NCBI RefSeq assembly: GCF_932276165.1
Contig: NC_063998.1
Coordinates: 2,740,501 to 2,804,500 of the forward strand
DNA: 64,000 nt
Direction: 5' to 3'
Source: Plutella xylostella
Lineage: Eukaryota; Arthropoda; Insecta; Lepidoptera; Plutellidae
Part shown: positions 1 through 12,899 of the stretch, piece after piece
How the letters are laid out: each line of letters opens with the position of its first letter
Position numbering within the stretch: the stretch's first letter is position 1
Position numbers and translations under genes: made by a program
The notes under the pieces: model-generated
The model's input: only the letters and a program-made list of their open reading frames with translations
What the model was told of the DNA's origin: nothing
Database searches by the model: none

Positions 1-859
1 ATATTCATTTGTTGTATTCCTGGAATGAGGGTTCAGCCACACTGATACATTCATTAACGGAAAGTATGTAATACCTAGAATGGTGAAAATAGAACTTTAC
101 AGACACAATTGTTTGTAATCTGCGTATTCATGGTATGAGTGCAAGAGACTATAAAAGACTAAACGACAACGGATCAACGGACTAGCACTCATCATCTGCA
201 AATAATAATGTAAAATAAAAAAATCTCGGCATAATATAGAAAAGACCTATGCAGATCCGGCAACGGAGGCGCCTGCTAGTCTTTAGTAAAATTATATGAC
301 TGTTACAGTTACGGAGACAATTTATAACCACATAAAGTCGATTTGAAACGATAAGAATGGCTATAAAATACAATCGTATTAAGGTCAGTGACCGTCCTCG
401 AGTGAGACAGACTGAGGTAGTCAGACTGGTCTTTAAGTTGTTATCCTGCAGATTTAAGCCCTAACTTAGTGTTAGACAATTGCAAGATCTGAACCTAGTC
501 TGCACATGGTTCCCATGTTAAGGGTAAGCTGTCCGAAAATTTCGTTTTGATTTTGTAAATAATTAATGTCAGAGATATTTTATAAAAATACTTAAGCATG
601 TCTATTGTTAAAATCTATGAATCTTAAATAAAATTCTGGTTTTCATTTTACGATCCCAAATCTTAACTGAATAAAATTACTATTAATTTTGAACAATGTA
701 TATTATTATTAATATTTTGACGCCACCTTCATCATAAAATCATCGAAACAGCTTTATAGGTGGATTGAGAATCATTATAATATACATGAATCTTCTGTGT
801 CTAGACATTTTGAGCATTTATATTTTTATAAACCAAAATGAAATGTTTAATGTGCGTCA
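1..859. other. AT-rich noncoding flank
   Basis: No supported gene. The open frames here are short and low-complexity. I see nothing recognisable before the LINE insertion site. Confidence 0.6.
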
Positions 860-871
860 ATCTAATCCTAT
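860..871. repeat. Target-site duplication, left copy
   Basis: ATCTAATCCTAT here is repeated exactly at 2468-2479 on the other side of the LINE. Confidence 0.85.
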
Positions 872-2467
872 CTTCTTCTTCTTTCGTGTCAGTGAAATGC
901 GATTTTTTATATTTGTCCAGACCAAAAAGAAGCAACTTTGATAGCATTCTGGTTGGCCTGGAGTAAGTCTTCCCGTGTGCAGATGGAAGGGCACAGGGGA
1001 CAGGAGAGTAAATGCTCCATAGTCTGGGGGGCGGTACCACAGTCGCATAGGTTGGTACCAACGGTATAGCCCCACTTACAGAGATTGTCCTTGCAGCAGC
1101 CTACCTCTGCTCGCAACCGATTTAGAGTCTTCCAGATGTGCCAGGGAAGACTGTTACCGGGAGCAAGTTTTTCCTCAAGAGGTAGGAAAGGATCCTGGGG
1201 CTGCTTTTCCTTCCAGAGCCTTAGCCTTGCGTTTTGTGGGTTTTCATCCGTTAAGGACACCTCACTATTTAGAAACGCTTTGCGGCTCTTAAGGCGGGAA
1301 GGTGCGGCAGTATGTGAGTAAAGTGGATGTCTGGAGTCGCATTCTTGTTTGGCTTTCTCAACAGAACATGCCACTTTACGCCGTATGCTAGGGGGTGCTA
1401 TCCCAGCCAGAGAGTAGAGTTTGTGGAGCGGTGTCGGTTTGAGGCATCCCGTAACTATACGAACTGTGTCGTTAAGAGCAACATCTACTTCTCTAGCATG
1501 CGCGGACCTTGCCCATATGGGGCAGGCATATTCGGCAGCTGAGAAGCAGAGTGCTAAGCTACTTGTTCGTAGAACTTGCGGAGAGGCGCCCCAGCTGGTA
1601 GACGTAAGCCGTCGCAGAAGGTTGTTTCGGGAGCTGACTTTCTTGGTGATTTGGCAGTGAGTTTTGTACGTGAGGGATCTATCCAGGGTCACTCCGAGGT
1701 ATTTTGGTGACGAGCAGTGCTGGATTTTTACCCCTTCCCATGTTATGTCCAGCTCTCGATTTGCCTGGTGGTTGCGTAGGTGGAAAGCACATGACTGAGT
1801 TTTTGATGGGTTTGGCCTCAAAGCGTTTTGACTGTAGTAGTCACCCAGCTTCCGCAAAGCTGCAGTCAACGTGCCTTCCACTTCTTCGAACGTAGCTGCC
1901 TGCGATGCCAGTGCAAGGTCGTCAGCGTAGAGGAATCGAGCTGTTCCTGCATCGCGGGGCTGGTCGTTGGTATATATGTTAAAAAGAGTTGGCGCCAACA
2001 CACTTCCCTGAGGCAATCCATTTCTCTGAGAGCGCCATCTACTTTTTTCCGAGTTAATGCAAACTTGGAAACGGCGGTTGTGGAGCATCTCACTTAAAAG
2101 TTTGACGAAGTTGTTATCGTTAGTGAGTGCACCGACCTTCACCAGTAGTCTCTTTATATTGACTGTGTCATAGGCGGCTGATAGGTCGACAAACACCACA
2201 CCAGTCACCTTTCCAGTTTCAAAACCATCCTCAATGGATTGAGTCAAATTTAAGGTCTGACTGGTGCAGGACTTTCCTGGTCTAAAGCCAGCCTGTTCAG
2301 GTATAAGTTTTGGCTCTATTTCGCTTGTGAGACGGTTAAGGATGAGCCTTTCGAAAAGCTTATATGTATGGCACAGAAGAGATATTGGTCGGTAGCTCTT
2401 AGTTTCAGAAGCAGGCTTACCCGGCTTTAAGAGCGCTACAACTTTTGCTTTCCTCCATGGCTTAGGG
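872..2467 (-). mobile_element. 5'-truncated non-LTR retrotransposon (Jockey-like LINE), ORF2 C-terminal part
   Basis: An open frame of about 521 codons (2469 down to the stop at 907) encodes the second half of a LINE ORF2. Reverse transcriptase motifs are readable: a DLSAAYDTV motif A, a GLPQGSVLAPTLFN motif B and a FLYADDLAL motif C with the catalytic YADD. A Cys/His-containing tail (CDCGTAPQTMEHLLSCP) follows. The frame upstream (KVVALLKPGKPASETKSYRPISLL) has no start codon and stops abruptly at about 2467, so the element is 5'-truncated, as is usual for target-primed insertion. The 3' end on the minus strand is a short GAA-rich tail. The 12-bp sequence ATCTAATCCTAT occurs at both 860-871 and 2468-2479 and fits a target-site duplication. 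The absence of stops suggests a recent insertion. Clade assignment (Jockey-like) is from motif style only. Confidence 0.9.
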
Positions 2468-2479
2468 ATCTAATCCTAT
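2468..2479. repeat. Target-site duplication, right copy
   Basis: Exact match to 860-871; marks the truncated 5' end of the LINE. Confidence 0.85.
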
Positions 2480-3720
2480 ATGCATGCCGAATGCCTATGT
2501 CTAAAAATTGTTACATGTCACAAAATCAACCAAGTATTTATTTATTACGTCATAGTCCGCTAAGTGACACATGTTTTGACCGTCCACATCGAAATCGAAC
2601 ACCGAAATGTCGCATTTGCATTGCAGTGTCTAGACTAGTGACATGTTTAAATAATTCTCACTTCCTTCGGTGAGTTGATGTTTATTTGCCTAATAATGAT
2701 AGCCTTGTCAGGTGAAAATCTGAACGTAATAATCTTCATCTTAGCGTGTCGGTGACAAACACTCAATCAGTCAGGCCGTGGCAAAAGGATATAGGTTAGA
2801 GTCAATTGCTAACTATCTAGGGTGCGCTAGATGTAATTAGTGTAACTGTTCAACAATGTCATCCTAAACACTTTTGTTCTACGACTTTTAGAAATTCACG
2901 AATGCTGAGTCACCCCTTTTCAGCTCCGATATTGTTGACCAGACAAACTGTATAAGGCGCAGTTTCAGAAATCGGAGAGGTTCCTTGGCTAAGTGCAAGG
3001 TGCTAATGAGAACACAATTTCTCAGTACATCTTCGCCTTAACAACTCTCATCCTACACGAAGTCTAGTCGTGTTCGGCTTACACCGCGATACTCGACGGG
3101 ATACGAACCGTTAAATACACACTCACCAATATTGATACTAATTATTATAATGAGACTGTGATGATGAATCGACTCGGCTGTTTCAGAACTATGGCGCAAG
3201 GCGAGTAACTTAACTCCTTATGTATGTAATTATGTATGCGTTTGAATATTCATAAAAGGAAAATATTCAGAATTTAAGATTCAGATGTCGACAAATCTAA
3301 GAAACCAGATAGTAGATAATGTAATCATTCTAAATTCCCGTGTTTGCTGTGAAACCTAACCGTATTCTTAAGATATTCATAAATTAGTAGTTATGAGTAA
3401 TAGCTACTCATCAGTTAACACAATACGTGTTACGTAATCTATGCACATAGGCTGTCTTCCTTTCGATTTTACACAAACATTTTTTGCAGACATAACATTG
3501 AATTTATAGTCTGTTCATTTTAAGTTGTAATATGTTAGCCAAATTGAATATTACAACGGAGCACGTTTTTTTAGTTTAAAGAAAGGCAGATCTATGCCTT
3601 TAACAGAGATTGCTAGAAAGATATTGATTTTAGCGATAAGGACGCCTATTGAAATACAACTTACATGGATAGTTCTAAGACCGAGTGTTTCATATTTTAA
3701 GCGTTTTTATGTAAGTTCAA
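2480..3720. other. Noncoding AT-rich DNA
   Basis: No exon, RNA gene or clear repeat recognised. Confidence 0.5.
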
Positions 3721-3724
3721 ATTA

Positions 3725-4485
3725 TAGTAATAATAATAATAATAATGCGGCAGGGCAGCTTGTGGCGATGCGGCAGGGCAGCTTGTGGCGAGCTGTTGGG
3801 CATTAGCGACCCCACCCACCCGATGCCGGGGAGAACCCCTGTTCCTCATCTCTGGCTTGCCTTCATTGGTTGTCCAGAGTGAACACTGACGAGGAACAGG
3901 ATCTCCCACCTCTTGCTTGCCTTCATTGGCTGGCTTGAGTGGTGTACCGCTAGAGCAGCAATGCTCGAGGAAGGATGTATTGCCCAGTAAGGTGCTTGTA
4001 GGGATCTTGACCGATCACGCGATTGTCCTGAGAGCCGTGGAATACCTCTCCTTCCTTAGCACCTCATGCCATGTTGCCCCCTTGTTGCTACGTCACTGTA
4101 ATGTGCTAGCGACTATTTTGGGGGGCCCATTTAATGTGTGTGCGAGTCACTCCCTGCCTTTTTATCCGTGTGTGAAACATAGGTCAGGCAGGGGCCATAG
4201 TCCTTCCATAGTCCCAGTTACCCAGTCCATTAAGCACCCCACTCCATAGCCCTGTATTCGTTTTCTCCATATCCTACAATAGTCCTGCACTAACCGGGGA
4301 TTTTCCTTGGGTTTACTCTATAGTCTGCACAGGGAAAATCGTCGGTTGGTGTCACATTTCATATAGATTAATGTTGTCAAACGGGCCTCTACATGTTGGC
4401 TTCGGCCCCATGCACGCCTTCCAAATGCCCGGGACCCCATGGTCCCGTGATGGTAACGACACAACATAATAATAATAATTAGACA
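3725..4485. mobile_element. GC-richer LINE-like repeat fragment bounded by TAA tracts
   Basis: A block of clearly higher GC than its surroundings lies between two TAA microsatellites (about 3725-3746 and 4468-4482). It starts with a near-perfect 22-bp direct duplication (GCGGCAGGGCAGCTTGTGGC twice, 3746-3792). No intact frame is present. A TAA-tailed LINE 3' region is the likeliest explanation, but family and strand are uncertain. Confidence 0.5.
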
Positions 4486-4489
4486 ACTT

Positions 4490-7400
4490 ACACTACACGG
4501 ACTGCAGCCTGCCTGCGCGCGCGCATGTATCACGCTTCCCAGAATGTCAAGTTGACGCACGCGCCCGCCACACTAAGTAGAACCACTGTTTCAATGTTTT
4601 ATTCATTTTGTTGATGATACTGCGCCGGTATTTGGTGCATGCGAATTTGATTTTGTCCGCTCTCATTTTTCTGCAGGTTTTCTATATTTTTTATGTGAAA
4701 GGGAACTAATTTTTAGAGAGGGTCCGAAGACTGGAGTTTTCTGGTGTAATTATACTTATATAGTTTCTACATATTGTGCGCTGGAGCCGGTTTTATTCAA
4801 CATGTTTATCATTGTGTGAGTCACCCGTGAAATGATGCTCTTCTACGAATAAACCTTTGGTTCGGTTCATTTTGTTTTTATTTCAATAGCCCGCTCCGTT
4901 TCCAATACTGTTTAAAAATTAACAGAGCATACCAATTAAGTTTTTAAAGCTTTGTAAATTTTTGAGCGCGGCTGTCGCTTAAATAACAGAAACACATAAA
5001 ATATGAAAAGTTATAAAATGGGAATTTAATATTAAATAACGTAATAATTGTATTTTATTCTCAGAAATGTTGTTTCGTTTCGCCGTATTTGCCATTACAC
5101 AGTTGGACACACAATACCAAATCAGCTAATTAATACTTTTCACTGTAATCTAAAAAAAAGGATTTCCGGCTATTAAAAGAATTCTACATAAATTCTAGTG
5201 TCGTTGCGAGTCTCTGCTGCAGCCTTATGTCGTTCGCCGCCTACTTTCACCTTAAGACACATTGTGCCGTGTAGGTGGCCTGTCCAATAATCGCGTGATA
5301 TCAACAACGTAATGCAACATAATGCTCGTTTATTGATGCGGGCGTCCGTATTCGTAACAGTAGGGTTACTCTATCTATAGCCATGCAATCGGCACGTTTT
5401 CTACAGCGAGATAAAGTCGGGGCTCGTGCAGCAGCGCTTCGAAACCTAGTTTTTCGTCATATAGAGTAACCCCCCAGTATTATAGAGTTTTTATAAACTC
5501 CTAAAGAGGAACTTGCGATCATTGGCGCGGGACCACAAACCAATGCATTAGTGGTAAGCATTACTGGTACCGGAAAGGGAAGATGACTTGTGTTATGGTA
5601 AGGCGGTTACATAATTTATAATAAACCTTTTTATGTAAGGAATCATCAGAAATTAGGTAATTTGTAAGAGAACTGAAATAGCTCGCAAAATCTGGAAGGT
5701 GAAGGCAGGCATGTGTGCCGAAGATGCATGACCACGAACAGACAAGCGTAGTGTGGGACGCCCTCCAGCCTGCTAGACCGATGAGCTTCGACAAGTAAGT
5801 ACCCGGTAGTGTCGGAATAAGGAATGCTGCAGAGTACATAAGGTTTGGTCATTCCGTTCTAGATCCTGTGATAACGGGAAAATGATGATGATTGATGTAA
5901 AAATACCTCTACAATTTGTACTCCCAAACAGCTGGCTCTGAATTGAAAAACCTTTACAGTCGCTATCCGCCTACACTCAAGAGTTATTACTTGTTTATTT
6001 AACGTGCAATGGTGCTAAAAGGCAATTTAACATCGTGAGAACTGACAGGTCTGTTTGTCTATGGAATAGTTTTATGTACTTAACTCTGTGTTTATTGTTT
6101 GCGGAACTAACGAGTAGATCATACGATTTTAAATACTGTTTTGTAGCTAAATATAATAAGATTTTTTATAAGCATAGGGCAAACAATATTATTTTCATGA
6201 ATAAGTACATTTACAGGGTGTTATAGAAAGTTTAACTGAAACAGGGTGACAGACTTAGGCATTTATTCTTACCAAGGAAAATTAAGGTTTTTTTTTGCTA
6301 CATTTTAACTTACAACTTAACATTGTTTAAAAATAATGTCAGATAAACCTAAATAACATTAATTTTGCCCGTTAAAGCTTCGATAAACCACCATATTTAA
6401 TTCGGTCTTATCTTCATTTCACTATCGAATTTATTTGAACTTGAACTTTGGCAAAATCACTATTCAATAACAAAGATAAAAAGTATCTTTGGTCATTTAT
6501 ATTATATTTTTTATAGAGCTAACCTAACTCACTTCGGACTAAAAATCTTACTGTTCACAAGGTTTTGCAGTATTTCTCCATTTGAAAATACCAAAATTAC
6601 TTAGTTATCCATTTATAACCTATCCGAGATAAGATCCCTGAACTCTACCAACTATTAACACCCGTTAGTACCCATCATCGAACAAAGATGTCCTTCAACA
6701 ACAAACTAGTAAAAAAGTAACGTCTATTTATCAAGTAACAGTGGCAACTCCAGTTTCTTCCCGAATAAGTCATTAAATCACTTGTACGTCTGTTGCCACG
6801 CGTGGGGTCCATCGTGTGAGACCCATATACCCCTCGTGCAAACGTGCACCCTCCGTGTCCCACGACCAGCCACCCCTGACCTTCCACACCTCACTAGTAT
6901 CAGTATAACTCCACCACCCCGGGAGATCAGGGCACTCTGGCTGGGAGTCGGTAACAGCTGTTCAATGCACTACGCTACGCGTTATTTTGAAGTTGTTTAT
7001 TCCTTCACTAATAGTTTGATACGTGATCTACGCCTCTTCTTTATAATCTTCGTGTTTCGGCACATTTTGTCCATTATTTAGCTATGAAGTTGCTAAAGAT
7101 TTGCTTTGTCTTGTGTTGGTTTGCTTTTTATAGATATATTATTTAGATAGTCTAGTGTCTGTCACATAATGAACAAAATGAACTCTTTCTTTAGGTACAA
7201 GGTTGGTTATTTTTTTGTAATAAATAGCTAACCGTACGTTCGAAAATACTTTACTTTTTCCAAGTCATCGCCCGTAACTCAGACAAAAGATCGATTTAGG
7301 TAACTACTTATCATTCCCACGTTGAAAAACTTGCTAAATTATTGTCGGTTCACGGACCTCAGAAAAAATGGCTGAAAGGACAGAGTCATATAATAATAAT

Positions 7401-8200
7401 CTGTGAAGATTTGACGTCTAGACGCGCGCAGAATGTGGACCCTCGCACAGCTAATCAAAGCGGGTAGACTTCAATTAATCTAGTAATATCAGCCATATAA
7501 GGCAACAAATATACAGAACCCAAACACGAGCTTAGTGCAGTACAAATAAGAAACAAAATTGCAAACCGAATAGGTAGCTTTGAGAAAATATATGCTGGAC
7601 GATACAAGCTGCGTTCATTTGGCGTCGATTGCTTTGCTTAGTCGGGGCTTACTTAGTTGACTGTACGTTTGATCTCTGACTCGCTTACCTTCGCATTTTT
7701 TTCTTTAATAACTTTTGCAATTACTTCGCAAATACTTTGGAGATGTAATCATAAATTCCTATAAGTCCAGTCTCTCAAAGTATGTTTCACCAGGTATTGT
7801 ACCTACATATCCGCTCATCTTAAAAAATAACTCTATTATAATGATGGATTGGTTATTTTATCAATCAATTTTACTCTGTCACTAGTTTTTTTTTGTGCTG
7901 CAAGTGTACACCAGATAGACACCGAATACAATCAGAAATATAACAAAATTGCAAAAAAACCTCCACGCTTTAATATTATCGCAGAGCAGTACAAAAGGCC
8001 AATTAATCCGGCCGCAGTCGCACAAAACCAAGGAGATCGTGTTCAAAGTATTAATTCAATTCCACCCGACGACACAACAAAGAATAAACGAGAAAAAAAC
8101 GGCAATCCCATCCCATAAATCCCGGGATCAACTCTACTCATCTCGAAAACATGGCATTAAGTTTTTTTTCTAAACGGTTTTTCTAATCTAGAGGGTGGTT
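4490..8200. other. Noncoding AT-rich DNA
   Basis: Apart from the dispersed repeat at 5381-5477 I can support no feature. A GC-richer patch at 6790-6960 has no convincing coding frame. Confidence 0.4.
5381..5477. repeat. Dispersed repeat, copy 1
   Basis: Starts CCATGCAATCGGCACGTTTT and ends near TCGTCATATAGAGTAACCCC. The same motif order recurs at 11321-11396 and 18675-18743. Confidence 0.6.
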
Positions 8201-8204
8201 GCAC

Positions 8205-8300
8205 ACATATGGGACCCCTTGTACTGGGGTAGTCTGGACAGCTGCTCTCAAATGCATTCTGTAGCAACCCCCAAGTGCAATGTTGTATAATAATAATAAA
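8205..8300 (+). mobile_element. Short LINE 3'-end-like fragment with TAA tail
   Basis: A short GC-richer segment runs directly into (TAA)n at about 8286-8300. Dead-on-arrival LINE tails typically look like this. The family is not recognised. Confidence 0.4.
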
Positions 8301-11300
8301 TTTTCCGTAAAGACGTTAGAGACAAAGGGAGAGGAGCGAGGACGGGAAAATCTCGGCTTCGGTTTGTTTGTGTATTAGAGAGCTTTCATTCGCTTAATGA
8401 CAGTAAGCCCTGAAAGGCGTACGTGGAGAATTATGAGCAAGATTTTCCAAACAGTCGACAAAGTCTTATGCAAAACTACAAACCCCATTTCTTTTCAATG
8501 TAAAAGTGCGTAGAAAATCTCGCAATATTCGTGCTCTCCCGGGACGAAGACCCTGGAGATTCCATCACAAAGGGCTAAAGATTATGCAATCGAATTCATT
8601 CCTCGCCGCGTGGCCGTGCGAACAAAAACCGTAATCTGTTTGCTCGGAGTCTCAGCCGTGCCGTACAATATCGCGGTATGGAGCCGCGCTCGTTGACAAA
8701 GGAGTATTTACTTTAAACCCCTTTCACACCTCCATTGTGTCACACGACCAGCGACCTGAGACCTTGGAAACCCCTTCTGATCCCGCTCCGTGGTCTGCGG
8801 GTGGAGGCGGCGCGGGGGGCGGAGTGGATCACAGAGACCAGTCCACAGGAACACTGAAAGGCAGTAATATTCGTAATGCTGAATCGAGAGCTCTCGTATC
8901 CACTCGAGATGAGGAAGCGCGCGAATGTTTTGAACTTGTTCCTTCGGGAAATGATGAACATACAACAACACGTGTAAATAAACATACGGAATTTGCCGAC
9001 GACGTCTCAGTGCCTCGAGTTTGTTCAAATAAATCATTGTAGATTTGTAACTCGTTTCGTGACATCGCAATGATAAAATAAATATCTGGCCTTGGATTGT
9101 TGATATGATAATGGGGAGATAATGACTTTAAACATCGATGTATTTAAAGGCATAAAGCGTAACGCGGAAGCTTACGTAAGACTTACTTCATAATTATAAT
9201 CACGAGATTAAAGACATGCGACAATGAATTGCTCGATAATTATTGTCATTTTAGTTGCTAAAATCATTGTTATCTCTTGTAATCTTTGTTACGCACAAAA
9301 ACGTAAAGTACTTACTTTATATATTAGACTTTAACCTGACGCAGGTTGACTTACAATGTAAACCATGAATGAAAATATTTAACTATTGCCAGTTTCAATA
9401 ACTCATCTACGAACCTGCAAATGACACAACCGTAAATAATCGAATTAGTTATATCCCATGCTTGAGGAGACTAAAGTCTAAACTACAACCATAGCACTGT
9501 AAGAGCTACACGATACTTACACTCGTGTTTTGTTTATGCTCAGTAGAATGCTGGCCATCTACTGTTACATGTCATGGACTGATTGTCGAGGAAACTGATG
9601 CCCGAGAGAAAGGTTAAGTGCATAACGGTGAACCACCCCTGGAATAAGGGCTCCAATTAGATAGAATGAAACTCGATTACGCCAAAGATTGAATTTAGCT
9701 GACAAAATTGATTTACTCAAAGCAAGAGCTGCATCATTTTGTCTGAGCTCTTCCAAAGGAATACTATTAGATAGGTAGGAAGAATTATTGTCATGAATAA
9801 AATACAACAATGGTGACTGATATTTGTATATGCTACATACACGTGATAATAATATATGTTAGTGTACAAGCAGGGCAATTCAAAATAACTACATCATCAT
9901 AAGGTCATCACGAGCATTCGATTCAAAAGACCAGTTTAACGTTTGCGTGTAGAATGGAAACGTTCCCAACACAATAGCAGATTTTGCATCGTCCTAGTCT
10001 TTTGTTGCTAATACTCAGTCCTTAACGCTCGCCTGTTCCTTCGAATGTGCGTAATTTAAACCTCATGCCCCTGCAAACTTCTTACTACATTCATCAACAG
10101 CTATTTTAACCCTTAACAGTCTCTGAATAAGGTGCAGAAGATTTGAGCTGCTCGATCTATAATGTAAGTGGCAAAGTGCAAGGGGATATGTCTGTATAGT
10201 TGAGCGATTACAAGCGTCTGTTGTCAGGAATAACGTGTTTTCAAGTGCCGTTCGGGAATCTTGTAAAAAGCGGCGGAGGATAATTATAAATAGTAGCCGG
10301 TCTGCAGGAGATAAGGTTTTCGAACGGTGGCTTGTCTGCATTAATCATAGACAGATGTTGGCCGTTGAAGTTATGTATAATAAACTAGTTTTGGCATACT
10401 TAAATTGAAATTGCGATAAATAAGAAACAGATTAATTAGACACGGCAATCACAGCGAACCGTTATACTTAATTATAATTGTTATTAGCCATCTAAATTTA
10501 GAGAGCCAATTAACGAAAACTAAGCCCTTTAATTTCATAACGAGAGATTCAATGTCATCTAAAAGGGGAATGCGGTAGCAACGGTCTCAATTGAAGACAC
10601 AAATAAAGGGTCACAATGAAATAACCCGTTTGAATATGTTGTCGACGGTCCTACCACAACCAGCCATAGCCAACATGTACTCGAATTACAACCGGTACTG
10701 GCACACATAAGCTACACATCTAACGAATAACATACACTGATGCTTTACAACCAAGCCGTCAAGTAAACGTTGACAAATAAACAGAAATGGATGTAGGTTA
10801 AAGTCTTCGTCACGCTTTCTAAAGAATTGTCCAAAGCAAAGCCCTAAACGACACAGAAAAGGACAAAGCATGTAAATGATAGAGAGTAAACGAGATAGAA
10901 AAAAGTCTCCGAAACAACAATGAAGGATTGGGATCGTGAAGTAATGTGAACACTGAATGGACACAGTACGAGCTTATCAAGATACATTACCATTCGAATG
11001 TGTGTCTTCGCACTGTGTAATAACGACTATCTGAATATGTTACAATGATGTGATGAATGATTCATTATCGTAAGCTATTCGCCCAAGACTGTAATTCTTT
11101 CGACAAGGTCTTTCGAAGGAACTGGTCCAAGTATAAAACTAAGGTTTTTAAATGTTATGTGTTACATAAGGGCCTACATTCAAATTCCTTGCCATGCCGT
11201 CCCGGTGTAGATACGTAGGCCATAAGTTTTCAATACACAAATTTTGAATTTTTATATGACGTCAATATCCCTTCAGCAGCTTTACTCTTGACTAAGTCTA

Positions 11301-11750
11301 TAAATGCCGAGAGCATCTGCCATGCAATCGGTGCGTTTAACGCAAAGACAAAGAGTCGAGTTTATCGCTTTAAAATGTAGTTTCGCAGTGACCCTAGTGC
11401 CGTGGACTGAGGAAACATCAACATATTACACGTTGAAGTCAAACAATCATTCTGAGCAGTTCCGAGTACCGTTACTGTAATCCATAACAACTTAGGGGGC
11501 CATTCCACTAACAACGGTATGAATACTATGAGAAACATAAGTCCTACTGTAAAAGTAACGCGCAAAGTAAGAAACGAACCGTACAGGTATTACAGGGGTT
11601 TATCTATGTCTTATCCTATATTTCGTCTATATAAGCTCTCTTTAAAAATAAACTAAACCATGAAAAAATCTAAGTATATGTTTTATACCAGAATTGACCC
11701 ACAGTATGCAAAGTCTACCAACCAATACTTACATCTATGCATGCTCGCTG
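8301..11750. other. Noncoding DNA
   Basis: A GC-rich patch at 8730-8850 opens frames on both strands but shows no domain, splice context or homology I recognise. The dispersed repeat at 11321-11396 lies here. Confidence 0.4.
11321..11396. repeat. Dispersed repeat, copy 2
   Basis: CATGCAATCGGTGCGTTTAA followed by AAAGAGTCG and AGTGACCC, in the same order as the copies at 5381 and 18675. Confidence 0.5.
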
Positions 11751-11754
11751 AGGC

Positions 11755-12030
11755 CCGTAATTTACAACTACATCCTTATCACTCCGCACATAAAGTCGGA
11801 AATCCTATGCGCGGTCAGTATCCGCACATTTGCAATACAAGTATAGTTCAAGGCGAGTTGCTTTAATACGGATACCCGAGAGTTGGGAGCTTAGAACGGG
11901 GAAAATGCCGAGATATGTAGCCAGCGAGTAAATACATCTATTGGTACATGGCTGGATTCGAACCCAAGACCTCACGAATAGCCAAGATAGGTAGGTATTG
12001 TCCGTTGCACTATTACTTGGCGATTTCTTA
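11755..12030 (-). mobile_element. SINE-like repeat (tRNA-like box B)
   Basis: On the minus strand GGTTCGAATCC (around 11955) matches the RNA polymerase III box B, and it is followed by sequence resembling a SINE body. Box A is not clear, so this is probably a decayed copy or a different SINE family from those at 15457 and 16894. Confidence 0.4.
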
Positions 12031-12374
12031 CTATGTATTATACATCCAATGCCATAATATATCATGTAAATAGATATTTCATTTCCCGCCGTATTTATAT
12101 ATAAAATTTTTCTTTACTGTAACTAGGTCGGGATATTCATACTACAGCCCTCTAAATTAATAGACCATATTGTAAATTTAGAAAAGTATAGTGAAAAATA
12201 TATTTATAAAAATATATAACTAGGACCACTTAATAATATATGTTGTTAGTATAACGTAACTGTATATATTGTATATTTCGTATTTATTTATTGTGAATAT
12301 TGGTATTTATATGTATTTTTTTTAGTACCTATATATGTATAATATTTATTAGTCTGAATATAATATAATATCAT

Positions 12375-12605
12375 CAGTGGCCACAGCATCTTAACAGATG
12401 ATAGTTACAGCATATCCAGAGCAGAGGCACTAGGTGGCGGATGGCACACCACATCTTCTCCTATAATATAAAGCGGAAAAGACTTCGTACAAAGGAAGTA
12501 CCTTGTGCGATTTCGCAATTCACCTGCGATCTCTGTGGGAGAAAGTGTGGTGCCGCGATTGGACTTTACAGCCACAGGAGAATATAATATAATATAATAT
12601 AATAT
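12375..12605 (+). mobile_element. LINE 3'-end fragment encoding a C2H2-like tail
   Basis: An open stretch ending at about 12585 reads FTCDLCGRKCGAAIGLYSHR, the Cys/His finger found at the C-terminus of many insect LINE ORF2 proteins. The preceding residues (MAHHIFSYNIKRKRLRTKE) fit the same region. An AATAT microsatellite (12581-12605) follows as the probable 3' tail. Confidence 0.7.
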
Positions 12606-12860
12606 CCACCCATACCCTTGACTGTTTTTCTTATAGTAGGTAGGTATATGTAAGGATATGGTATAGGAGATTTAAATATAAAATAAGTGCTAAATGATTA
12701 CCTAACTGTTTTTTAAGTTGTTTAAGTTTTTAAAGTCACTACTTAATTTAAGTTCATATTTTGTGCACCTGTATTGTATGTTAAATTAAGGAAAATTTGT
12801 TATTGGCCTTACTATTTATACATTTATCTTGTAACTGCATATATAACGCTGTTAATTTTC

Positions 12861-12864
<4 letters not shown>

Positions 12865-12891
<27 letters not shown>

Positions 12892-12895
12892 AAAT
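12865..12895. repeat. (AAAT)n microsatellite
   Basis: About eight uninterrupted AAAT units. Confidence 0.9.
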
Positions 12896-12899
12896 ATTT

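Noticed and set aside
8708..9070. Overlapping frames on both strands in a GC-rich patch
   Set aside because: Composition explains them; no conserved motif or splice sites.
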